A stretch of 64,000 nt of DNA from Poa pratensis (taxonomy: Eukaryota; Streptophyta; Magnoliopsida; Poales; Poaceae): NCBI GenBank assembly GCA_947311845.1, contig CAMZMU010000034.1, positions 91,205,263 to 91,269,262 on the forward strand, written 5' to 3'. A program made the position numbers and the translations under genes. Below, one piece after another: positions 25,801-36,335 of this stretch. How positions within the stretch are numbered: position 1 is the first letter of the stretch; every line of letters starts with the position of its first letter. The notes beneath the pieces are model-generated. The model saw nothing but the letters and a program-made list of their open reading frames with translations, searched no databases and was not told the DNA's origin.

Positions 25801-27152
25801 TTTTTTTTTTTGAACAAGGAAACCACTGTCATTATATTCATCAAGGAATTACAGCACAGTGATTACACATATCATCCTTCAACAGGATTAAGCCTAGCTG
25901 GGCACAAATAGCAGAAGCAACAAGGTGGCAAAGCTGAAGAATACAACCGGAGCCTGCCAGGGGGTCCGGGGAGAAACCGGACGCGCGAAACCTGCAGCCA
26001 TATTCTTCCGGGGCCTTTCTCGGCCTATCCAACCGTAGAGCCAGCGGCTCAACCAGCAATCGCGTTGGAAGACTCACATGAGGTAAAGGATTGAGCTGAA
26101 GATCTTGAATGTCCATCACCGAGCTCAAATCGGGGGGTTCTCGACCGCCAAACCTGAGAAACCGCAGCAGAGACGCTCTCACCCGTCTCCGGCATGTCCC
26201 GAGCAGCGAGAAAGCTTCGCCAACATTAGCATCAGCAGAATCATGATGAAGTGCACAACAACTAGAGCAATTGTCATGAAGCTTATAGGATGAATTGGCA
26301 CCAACAAACCGAAGAGACTGATAGCAAATAAATGCCACCAGGAAGAAGTCACCTATTGGCACCAAGAACTGACCGGAGTTTCCACCAATCTTACAGGTAG
26401 CCAGGATAGCCTGATCAATCCCAACGCCACCATGGCCAGGCAGAACAAGGAGAATCTTAGCACACCTGAGAGGATAGATGAACTCCATACCAGCAACATC
26501 ATCGCTGGCATACTCCCATCTGATGCAAAAGAGCTTACTGAAAGCAAGAGTCGGCAAGGCTGCATCAACCAGCGCCTCGGTCTTCAACCTCCGAAGCACA
26601 AAGAGGCACATCTGAAGCCTTACACACCGCCAGGAGCCGCTCCAGCGCTCCCACGGCAACACCCTAGTGCCAGCTCCAGGACGAACAGATCCGACGCAGC
26701 ACCAACCTCTTCCCTCGCCACCACGGCCGGCCGGAGAGGAAGGCGCCACAGCACATCTGCAGAACTTGATCTGGCAAGAACTGCCATTATTGAGGAAGAA
26801 GCCTTCAGCCCAAACACCACCCCCAACCAACCTCCACCAAGGAAGCTCACCGGAGGCCATGAAGGCAATCTCACCCGTGCCTGGCAGGAGCACCAACGAG
26901 AGAAGGCTCGGCATCTCGCCAAACGCCACGAAGGCCATAAGAACTAGACTTACACCTACAACTACAGCGAGAGCCCCTAGATCTACCCTATACAGAGGTG
27001 CCAGGCCACCACCTCGAGCTCCACTCCGGCCGGCGAGGCCAGCGGAGGGAGATCGGGGCGGCGCCGGCCAGTCAACGGCGACTCTGCGACCGGGGATGAG
27101 AGGAAAGGAAGAGGAGGGGAGAAGACGGTTCACCTTTGACTAAACTCTGAGC
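25801..27152 (-). mobile_element. 1.35-kb retroposon with poly(A) tail and 13-bp TSD
   Basis: A poly(T) run at 25801-25811 marks the minus-strand tail. TATCTAGCTAGCT occurs perfectly at 25788-25800 and 27153-27165, fixing both ends. The 3' end on the minus strand (TGATGAATATAATGACAGTG and the following bases) is typical of plant L1-type elements. No reverse transcriptase domain was recognised in the remaining sequence, so it is either 5'-truncated or non-autonomous. Confidence 0.85.
25841..27133 (-). other. 430-codon open frame filling the second retroposon, unrecognised
   Basis: Open from a GTG next to the element's 5' border to a stop 40 bp before the tail. No ATG opens it, so it would be the 3' part of a longer frame, or simply a chance open frame in GC-rich DNA. 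It has several hydrophobic Val/Leu/Phe segments and many Cys and Trp but no motif I know. The complementary strand also has long open stretches, which weakens the case for coding. Confidence 0.3.
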
Positions 27153-27165
27153 TATCTAGCTAGCT

Positions 27166-28947
27166 CGGGGACCTCTAGTCAAGTAAATCCAGGTATACAT
27201 GCATGCACAATCGAATGTTGCAAGCGTACGTGAACGTGAAGACACAAAATGGTACTCATGAGTTTTGGTTTCTATACCGCTGGTTGGAATTTGGATTCCT
27301 GGTGTGCATCCGTGTTCTAGCTTCCATGTACATATGGGCGTTTATGTATTTGTCCCATGGCGGGCGTGTTACACGACTCAACGAGATTAGCTGAAGCTAT
27401 GGCCACACAAAATACAGCGAATTGAAGTACACGAAAATTGTGAGATCAAATCGTTCGTGCCACTGATCCTATATCTAGGCTTTAGCAGTCAGACGTGTTC
27501 CAGCTAACAGTCGTTATCTACCATCACTTATGCTTTCGGATGCGGTACAACAGAATGCTGACACAAAGAATCATGCATGTCTACCATGATTAATGACTAT
27601 CACAGCGAAATACTCCAGTATTCAAAAGAATCATGCATGTCTACCAAACAAGTTTTCATGTATACAGAGAAAAAATATCATGTGAATATTCTGAACAAAA
27701 ACATCCATGTATTTGCTAACCAAACAAAATAAAATAAAAAATCGAAAACATGAATAATCAAATAAAAACAAAGGATAAATGAGGGTGGAAACAAGAGATA
27801 TAAAAAATTAAGGAGACAACAATAAATGGATCAAAACAGGAAAATTTAACAAGATAATTACAAAAAGGTGAAATAAATAGAGAAATGAAGTGGAATAAAC
27901 AGAAACCATAAAGTACACCAAAAAAAGGAAAAGGGAAATAAGAAGGGAAAACTAGCGTCTGCCAATAGACGGAGCACCACTTGGCACTTGCTATACTGCG
28001 CAAGGAAGGATCTAGGAGATCTTGTCCATGTTTTTTTCGCAAAAAAGAAGGACCATAATATTGCGCGTGAATGTTACACCTAACTTTGCTCGTGGTGCAG
28101 TACTTTGGGCACATATTTGTTTATCATTACATTAGTAGTTTGCTATATTTTTTTAGTTGTATGATTCGCATGTCAAAACTCGTTATCTATTTTGCTCATC
28201 ATACTTTTTGTGGCAGCCAAATTCTGTCCAAGTTTATTTTTTCCTAGCGATAGTCATCATGAACCTAATATGTCTTCAGTTCTAGCTTTACTTTCCTGCC
28301 AATATTGCAAGAAAATTCGAATCGATGAGTTGTTTCATGCGAAATTTCTACGAGGTTTATGCTTTCGAACAGATGCTACTGTGAGGTGTTTCCGGTGTGA
28401 TCAACTGGATGGATGGTCTTAATCCCCTTCGGCTTAGCGGGTGCCAACTACACATCACTGACCAACTTGTCAAATAGGAATAGGAAACCTAAAGGATTAG
28501 AGTGGCATGTCTAATTGAATCCTATGGGAATAGAGATTGTCTTTGATTGTGTGAAGGAATTTTTCCAAGAGGTTGGAGCTCATGCTTTTTTCCTATAGGA
28601 TTTGCACTACAAGATTTCTATAGGAATAATTCCTATGGGAGGGATTCCTTATTCGTGAATAGCTTTTCCTCCTCGGCAACGGAGTATCTTTTTTTTAGTG
28701 GACTTGCATTGGTTTGCTTTGCTTCGGACTTGGCAGCATGAGACCACACGACCTTCCGAAAAGGAGCAGACAGCCCATCAACCGTCCGTAAAAGAGAACA
28801 CCCCAGTCATCGTCAAGTGTGCTGAAATGGGCTTTTCCTGGCCTAACTTCTCCCATCGTTTCTGACTCGTCTCCGCCTCCGCCTCATCGCCATCACAAGG
28901 TAATCACTTCCTCTCGCTCCATCCACCATATACCGTAGGGGTGGAGG
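27166..28947. other. gene-free AT-rich region with short repeats
   Basis: A 22-bp direct repeat (containing GAATCATGCATGTCTACCA) occurs near 27565 and again near 27627, around a 38-bp core. At 28470-28660 several CCTATAGGA/TCCTATGGGA motifs suggest a decayed Tourist-like MITE. No gene is supportable. Confidence 0.45.
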
Positions 28948-28977
28948 GGTCGCCGGAATCCATGGCGGCCACATTTG
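28948..28977. repeat. second stray copy of the DPH1 start-region fragment
   Basis: GTGGAGGGGTCGCCGG followed by ATCCATGGCGGC matches the plus-strand DNA over the DPH1 start codon at 12130-12158 with two or three changes. It is preceded (28829-28900) by a GGGCTTTTCCTGGCC block also present near the first copy at 12546. This suggests that one mobile or recombined fragment seeded both sites. Confidence 0.5.
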
Positions 28978-29879
28978 GTGATGAATGCCGCCGCGCGTGC
29001 AATTTCTACAGAGATCCATGCATCCAATGTCTCCATACAGATACTGAAGTGAACTGTTGTTACGAGCCAAAATCTCTGCGCAGATTCATGCGAAACTCTT
29101 ACAATGTTTTTTTTTTTGGCTTTCAAAACAGATCATGTTGTGATTAGCTCATTGTTAGGATTTGTACCATTGAATGAAGCTAGGACTTACCTCACCAATG
29201 AGAGCAAGATCACTTCAACTGTTTATAATTCAGTACATTGGCGAGACACGATGCAACAACACGAACGAATTCGCCCAGATCAAGTTTGGATGAATAGATC
29301 ATTGTTATGATTTGTGCAATTAATTGAACGAACATTGAGCAGCTACGTCCTTTTTACACTTAGCAATTTCCAAATTGTAATAAGTACTATATGATTATGA
29401 AATAAAAGTCTGTGGTTTGCTCATCCAGCTTTGAGAACATGCCATCTTTTGTCTTTTCTCGCAATCATGTATTTGTTAATGTCAAAAGTTTCCGTTAAAA
29501 TTTCGCTCTGTGCTACGGGTCCGACTTTTTTGAAATTTGCCGTCTTCCAGCTAAAAATAAGCAAACAACCTTTGCACCGCCTAGTATGCATATATGTCTG
29601 TTTGTGTGTGGGTCGCCTAGTAGTATGTCGTTGGCACCAACATGCCGGATTTGGTCTCTGAGTCTAAACTAATTGGTATTGCACCTGGTTGGCTCAGCTA
29701 AAGTAACTGTGATGAGGTTCCGCCAACATATGAAACAGCTAAACATGTAAGCGAGATACATATTAAGGCGGACCACTTAAATAAGCCTACCGCCAAGTGT
29801 AGCATAAAAGTTGCCCAACTTAGCTACAAACCAAAAATATAAACAAGTTTTTTCGCGTTAACAGATTAACGCAGCTTCT
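28978..29879. other. gene-free DNA before the gypsy remnant
   Basis: Mixed composition with a T run at 29106-29117. Short open frames (28941-29310, 29431-29661) have no recognisable features. No terminal repeats were found. Confidence 0.4.
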
Positions 29880-29905
29880 TGTGCTATCATTGCAGGAGAG
29901 GACAT

Positions 29906-32900
29906 CTAAGGAGTTGCCGCCTTGGTGGACGCTGTTGGGAGGTCTTGGGGGCTGATTTCGGCATCCTTGGGGCTGGCTCCGCCATCCTGGGGGCTGCGCT
30001 CCTCAGCCATGGCTTCGCCTTCTCCATCACCAGCAGCTTCAGGATCCGTCAAGGAAGGATCGGCTTCTGCAACATGGGGATCCGGGTGTTCCTTGTAGAA
30101 CTTTCGGATGTCCACCATGTTGGCAACCCTTGTTTCATAACCTTGGACAGCAGCCAGCATGTTGGAGAGCACAATGGGCTGATCATTATCGTCCACTGTT
30201 GGCATATACTCGGTGATTTGCCAGATATCGGCCTCCGGGTACCACGCCGCAGTCAAGGCCAGCGCCACTTTGGCTCCTCCACGCGCAGCGGATCGCAGTT
30301 GGCTGTCGTACTCCGTGGTTGCCTTCCCAAGCAGATCCGGCAAAGCTTCGAAGTCAACAGGGTCGCTGCCTGCGCCAGGAAAGAACTTGGCGGCAAACGC
30401 CTTGCCCGCGCGACAAGATGGTTGACTATTTCGCCAATCTTCAAGATGCGTGCAAGGCGGGGCGAGGTATCCACGTTGTCTCCAAGGTTTGCCGGCGCTA
30501 CAAGAAAACATACAAGCGTTAAAGAACGTTGCAGCAAGTGACTTGAAGTGATCACAATGAAGTGAAGAATCTTACCAAGGACGTGCTCGTGGATGGCATT
30601 GATCTCATCCAAGTGGGCAGCAAGGGTCTCCTCGGCTAGCTGGACGGCTTGAGCATGCTTTTCTTGTTGGGCTTTGGAGTTCTTGGTCACCTCAGCGAGG
30701 GTGTCACCCAACGTCTTCAGCTGCTCCGTCAACTTGCTGACCTTGGAGGCATGGGTCAAGTCTCGCTCTTCTAGCTCCTTGGAATGAGCTTCCTTTAGAT
30801 CCATGACCGTCTTGGCTAAATCTGCAGCTTCGTTGATAACGGCTTGCAAATTAGAAGAACTTTTGAGGATATCTTGTGCAGCGTCTAGCAATTCTACAAA
30901 GTATGGAACAGAGCCGACTAAAATACTTGTCGGAAAAGCAAAAAAAGACGGACGAAAAGAAGGCAAAGAAAATTTGTCACCTTCATCCTTTTTGCGAGCC
31001 TCTTCCAAGCTCGCAATCTGGGCGTCTTCAGCTCCACGTCCTGACGCAGTTGCTGGCATTCTTTGTTCTTCTTCTCTTGAGCGCGGAACAGCTCAAGATT
31101 GGAAGCAAGAACGGCCTGCAAACACGAAGACAACATTGCGGTTAGCACTATATAGTCAACGAGACCACTTTGCCGGCTAAAAAATCTTTCAGCCGCCAAA
31201 GTGCTCGGGGGCTGCGACTATAGGTTAAGTTACCTCAAGTTGATCGTGGAGGGTCTCGTGGAGTTCATCCATGTGCGTGTACCACTTACGGGTACCTTCG
31301 CGCATGGTCCTCAGCGTTTGCCGAGGGTCTTGTATTCCTTCGCCAGGTTGAGAGCTGGGATGGGAGGACGATCCGCCATGGCCAGCCGCCATCTCGTCCT
31401 CCATCTCTCGCTTCATGGCAATAAAGCGGGCGGCATCATTAGCCGAAGCTTCAGCCGTTCTTGACTTGGCGGCGGGGGCAGAAGGTTTCTTGCCCGCCGC
31501 CTTCTCTGCAGCCGTCTCCGCCGCACCAGTTGGCCTCGTGTTGTCGGCCGTGTACGTTCCCGGGCAGACGACCACGGGAATGTTGGCGGCAGGTGTGTTG
31601 GTGCGGTGGCGGGAGAGGGTTTTGGCGGCTTGCCTCTGCCGGCTGCTACCTTCAAGTTGGAGCGAAGCTTGGGCATGAGAGGCTTCGCTCTCTAAAAAAG
31701 GAGTAAAGACATGTTAGCAAAACACGTTACAAGTACAGCAAATGGTCAAGTTAGCAAAAGCCTAAGCTTACTTACCGTTTCTGGGGAATGTTTTCCCCCA
31801 AGGTCTCATCTTCCGCCTCAGTGGTGACGGCGGCTTTCTTCTTCTCCAAGTCCTTGGTGGAAGAAGGCCCGCCAGCCTTGCGCTTCCTGGACTTGCTTGC
31901 CCCGGCATCATACCAGTTCGGAGCCAAGTCGGCGTCCGTCAAGGTCTTCAGCTGAAAAACAAAGCATCGTCAAACCCGCGCCTAGTTGGCAAAATAACCC
32001 AACAAGGGAAGTTTTGGCTTACCTCTGGGACTGGGTTGTCATGGGTGAACATGGCGACGTTTTCAGTCGTCTTCACATGTGGGGCTTGATGAGCTCCCTT
32101 AGCCGGTACAACAGCATGTCCTCGCTAAGGACGTTGTTGCCGGCGCTGTCTGCCTTGTACTCGCACATCTTCAGTGGGCGATGGCGGAGTGGCATTATCT
32201 TCCTTGACAGCCAGCAGATGACGGTATCAACTCCGTCAAGCACTGGAGCTTCCATCGTCTTCGTCAGGAACTCGATCCGCCTAACGGCAATTCGAAGGTC
32301 ATTCGACAAGCTGCTGAGTGACACCTTTGCTGTCCAGCAGGCCTTGTGTGTTGGCGGACCATTGACGAAGGCGGGAACTCCCTTTGTGGTGCCAGGTGTC
32401 AGATGTCTTTGCAGTAAAGAAGGTGCTGGTCCAATTCTTTACTGATTCGTTGTAGGGAATCTTTGGATACCAGTCTGGTTGGCGGCAGTTGAAGGTTACG
32501 CTGCCGCAAGTTGCTAGCTGGCCGCCTGATATGGTTTGCCGGCGGCACAGAAAGCAGTACTGGAAAAGCTCTATGGAGGCGGCTATACCTAAGTAGCCCT
32601 CGCACAGCGCTTGGAAGCCGGCTAGCACTAAGATGCTATTCGGCGCTATGTTGTGTGGCTGTAGCCCATAGAAGCGAGTACAACCAAGAAGCAAGAAGAA
32701 GGTGGAAAGCGGTAAAGTCATACCGCGAAGGCAGTGCGACGCCAAGATGACTCGTTCGCCGGCTTGAGGGTCGGGGACGGTTTCGTTGTCGGGTACCCGC
32801 CAAGCGCAGTCTGTCTTTGGCACACAAAGCCGTCTTCCTCCAGCTCTTCGAGGTACTCCGTCGTTATGCACGACGGCAGCCAGTATCGGGAGCCCAGCTC

Positions 32901-32981
32901 CGTCACCTCCTCCTCCTCAGCCGTGGCTTCGTCGGCGGGAACCTCTTGGTCCGTCGTCAGCGTGACCTCCTCTGTCGACAT
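29906..32981 (-). pseudogene. antisense gypsy-element gene ('putative gypsy-type transposon' family), degraded
   Basis: Minus-strand segments in order: an acidic N-terminus from the ATG at 32981; a hydrophobic LPLSTFFLLLGC-type segment near 32720; then SVKNWTSTFF near 32440 and the WLSRKIMPLRHRP segment near 32200. A Lys/Arg-rich linker and several hundred residues of coiled coil follow (31575-31225 and 31059-30550), and the C-terminus at 30511-29906 is acidic and Pro/Ala-rich. This order of motifs matches the plant family annotated as transposase_28/gypsy-type transposon. The frame changes near 32750 and elsewhere, partly at possible introns and partly as lesions. The function of the family is unknown. 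Confidence 0.6.
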
Positions 32982-33953
32982 GGACGGGAGAGGAAAGTAG
33001 GAGGGTGAGGTCGGGTAGCGGCCGCCGGTGCTGAAGAAGAAGAAGGGGCCGACGGCGCGCTGTCCGTGGGAACCACCAGAGCCGCCGCCGGCGCAGATCC
33101 AGACCCGGCCGCGACTGCCGAAGCCGCCACCGGAAGCGCCGCCGCTGCCGCTGCAACTTGCTCGCTCGAGCTTGCCATCTGCTAGGTGCTGCGCCGCTGG
33201 GTGTGCTCGCCGGAGTTGGAGGTGGAGAAGGGATCGAGGAGAGGAAACGGCTGCGGTGAGTGCGAATGGGGAAGAAATTCATCCCCGTGGTGCCCGATGG
33301 GTATTTATCTCTTCGCGCTGAGATTCGTGCGCAGGATTGGCGAGACGCACGATCTCCGCCACGTGCCCACAATTTGCACGTCGTGGCAACGGTGTCTGCG
33401 ACCGTCTCCTCGATTCCCGTGCATAGTGGAAGAGCAATCATGACGCGCGCCAAGTCCAAACTGTCGTGGACTGCATGACGTCATCCGTCAACATTTGACG
33501 GGACCGGTCAAATGACAAGACTGGTGCCGGGAAGATTCCTGACAACGGTCAGGCCGTCTTTCCCATGATGGCGGCAAATCATCCGACAACTTTAGACGGA
33601 TCGCCGCTTACTTCAACTTTGGAATGCTTCAAGCTCTTGAGCCGCCTGCAAGACAAGATGACGTCGCCGACAAAAGAAGACGGCGCCTGAAGAACTTAAA
33701 CCCTTCCTTATCACCAGCATGGATCAATCCGGCTAGTCTAGGGTTGCCCGCAGTGGTGGTGAAGGCTTTGCCTGCCGGGCGGCCCAGATAGATGACGACC
33801 AAGGAAGGCGGATGCCGGCAAGGAGGAGGCCCAAGACCGAATCCCATGAAGCCACCAAGCCCAAGGCGGAAGGCGGTAGACTTGACGGATAGGTTTAGGA
33901 CTCTGTATACTTGCCGGATACGTAATCACCTTGTAACCCTAGGTTCGGCCGCC

Positions 33954-33960
33954 TATATAA
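33954..33960 (+). promoter_or_regulatory. TATA box of the gypsy LTR
   Basis: TATATAA inside GCCGCCTATATAAGCCGGAC, in the LTR-like segment. It sits on the strand opposite to the antisense gene, which supports reading the gene as antisense. Confidence 0.5.
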
Positions 33961-34205
33961 GCCGGACCACGGGAAGCCTTTAGGGCATATATACTCTCAT
34001 ACTTTCACCCGTTCCCATAGCTCATTGTAACCTGTAACACGGCGATCTGCCTTATAGTGAGTTATAGCAGCACGTAGGGCTCCGCCACCGCCGTGGAGCC
34101 TGAAGCTGGGTAAACTGCCGTGTACAATCCCGACCTCGACGACGTCCACCTTCTTGCCCTACGTTCACCCTCGGCTAGCAGGACCCCGTCTCCTATCCAA
34201 GATGC

Positions 34206-35400
34206 CGATACGACGACAAGAACCTCTTCCAAATCAAAGTAAAGTCAAGCTAAAACAAAAAAGGCTACACTATACCGAGCACCAAACACGGCCACACACT
34301 AGGAGGGGCAGGGACGGACCTCAGTGAAAAGACCCCGAAAACCGGCACATATCTTGACAACGAAGATGAAAGCATGAGACGAAAGAGTAGAGGCTCTAGA
34401 AAACGTCAAGCCGGAAGGAGAGGATGTCGAGCATCACAACGCCGAGCGAGACCGCCGCATCGACAGTGGCGAGCACCAAACCCGTGCGTAAAACGCCAGC
34501 CACCAGAGGAGCAGGATCGGACAACACCGACAACAGCGAGCACCAAACCCTTGCGTAAAACGGCCAGCCACCAAAGGGGCGGGATCGGACAACACCGACA
34601 ACGGCAAGCACCAAACCCTTGCATAAAACGGCCAGCCACCAGATGGGGCGAGATCGGACCACCGTGTTCGTAGGTTGTGCCTCCACCAAAGCACAGGAAC
34701 AAGACGACATCACTTCAGATCGCCGGCTGCGAAAAGACCCCATCTTTGCACTCAAACAAACCATGGAAGCAAGGAGATCCCTGCTCCAAGACGGTGCATC
34801 CAAGGAGGTCACACGCAGTAGCGTCGGCACCGTCGGGTCTAAAGAACAGGGTTTTCACCCGGAGCATACACGAGGGAGGTAGGGCGAAACCACAGTGTCG
34901 CCCCCAAGAGGGAAAACGGCGCCCACGGGCGCCGCCGGCAACGGCGTCAATCGACGACTTGAGCTTTCGCTCGGCCCAACCTCACATATCTATTGACAAG
35001 GCCACAAGGGTTACCGACTCCAACCCCCGCCGCGTAGGGCAGGGACACCATGTCAATAACAGTCTCCAGATCCGAATCTGGGCGAGGACCCACGCCGGGC
35101 CTCGCCAGAATCTCCCAACGCTGCCCTCCTTGTCGCCCACATGGCCAAGGAACACAACCAACATCGTGAAGTGGAACCTGCCGTCAAAACACCACCGCGC
35201 CCACCAGGGCCGTCGCCCCGACATACAAAGTACAAAGGATGAACCAGCCTCACCTACCTCCCGACGGAAGGAAGACCGCGAGCAGGCAGCCAGCCACCCC
35301 GGTTGCCGCACCTACAAACCACAGTCCTCCGGTCCCTGTCTGTCACAGTGGATAAGGCACTGACGGTGCGAGTGCGACGACTTGTGCGTGAGAAAATGCA
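34206..35400 (-). other. GC-rich retroelement-like segment, minus strand
   Basis: About 1.2 kb of GC-rich DNA starting abruptly after the LTR remnant. The minus strand reads as Gly/Val/Ser/Arg-rich open pieces and contains a CCGGGTGAAAACCC motif also seen at 44069, which I associate with Triticeae LINE-type sequences. No tail or target duplication was found, so the class is uncertain. Confidence 0.35.
34471..34673. repeat. three tandem copies of a 67-68-bp unit
   Basis: Units start at 34471, 34538 and 34606. Each holds AGCACCAAACCC, TGCGTAAAACGGCCAGCCACCA-type sequence and GATCGGAC(A)AACACCGACAAC. Copies differ by a few substitutions and one 1-bp indel. On the minus strand the repeat encodes a recurring Trp/Phe/Gly pattern, but the 67-bp period shifts frame, so coding is unlikely. 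Confidence 0.85.
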
Positions 35401-35623
35401 GCAGCGCCTCCTGCGGTGCTGACTCGTGACTTTGTCTCACCGCAGCTTGGACTCTCGGCGGGTGCGATCATCTTTGATGTTGGAAAGGCACGTATAGCCG
35501 TACAGAACTTTGCGAAAGCTACGTGCTAACAGATCATGTTTTGATGGTAAGTTTGTCAAACTCCCGGCTGGCATAATTTCTTCACAAGCGTTTTTTTTTA
35601 CAGAATTTCTTGAAAAGTGTTGG

Positions 35624-35675
35624 TCAACACATGGGATTTACCACGGCAAAAAAAAAAACTCAACACATGGGATTT
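35624..35675 (+). mobile_element. 20-nt poly(A) microinsertion with 16-bp direct repeats
   Basis: TCAACACATGGGATTT is present perfectly at 35624-35639 and 35660-35675. The 20 nt between them read ACCACGGC, eleven A and a C. The architecture equals that at 15094-15141 and 24644-24687. The non-A part closely resembles the ACCATGC of the insertion at 15107-15128. Confidence 0.6.
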
Positions 35676-36326
35676 GCTCCTCGCATGGGCTATCAGGCTG
35701 CTGGTGCTGATAACTTTCTACTCCGGTCTCTTAGATGTAGCCCATGAAGCTCAGGTGATGGGCCAGGCGCGCTGGTCGCAACCAAAATCATTACAGTGCG
35801 GGATGCGGCCACGGGATGACGAGAAGCGCGCGATGGTTTTCAAATGAGTATCGGACTTTTGAAAACAAAACAAAAAAAGAGTCTCGGACGAGGAGGGAAA
35901 CGGGGATACGCCACCGAAAGAAACGCCCATACATCGACGTCCCTACTGCTACTACGAGCCTACGAGGGGAGCAGGAGTGTCATGTAGCTGGCTCGTGCTC
36001 GTCGTTATGCTGCCTGCTACTGCTATACTGCTGCCATCGCCATTGCCGGCATAGGGCTATAGGAGAGCAGCATGACGGCGACAACCAACAGCTACATCAA
36101 CTAGGTAAAAGGTGGTACTAGCAACAGTAGGAGGCGTGCTCCTATAGCGATCGATCCACCGACCTGGCATGAGGACGAGGCGGGTCACACGGTACGTACT
36201 TTGTAGGTAGTAGTACTGTATTTGTACGCGGACACTTTACACAATGGTACTTCTCAGTCTCCAGTAAACTCTTTTCAGGTTGGTTCCCACTTCCCGCGGG
36301 TAATTTCTTTGATGGTTCTCGGCGGC
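35676..36326. other. gene-free DNA left of the Mutator-like element
   Basis: No gene or terminal repeat is recognised; only short open frames are present. Confidence 0.4.
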
Positions 36327-36335
36327 TGTAAATTA

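Larger units (their letters stand above)
29880..34205 (+). mobile_element. Ty3/gypsy LTR-retrotransposon remnant: antisense-gene region plus 3' LTR
   Basis: The right part (about 33470-34205) has LTR traits on the plus strand: a TATATAA at 33954-33960, a following leader-like segment and a TGTAACCTGTAACACGG motif. The left part holds a gene on the opposite strand of the type called 'putative gypsy-type transposon'. In plant Tat/Grande-lineage elements such a gene lies antisense between pol and the 3' LTR, which fits this order. No gag, protease, reverse transcriptase or integrase is seen, so the 5' two-thirds is missing. The exact LTR borders could not be fixed. Confidence 0.55.

Noticed and set aside
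34441..34700. CRISPR-like repeat array
   Set aside because: Only three adjoining 67-68-bp units without unique spacers, in a eukaryotic context; it is an ordinary tandem repeat.
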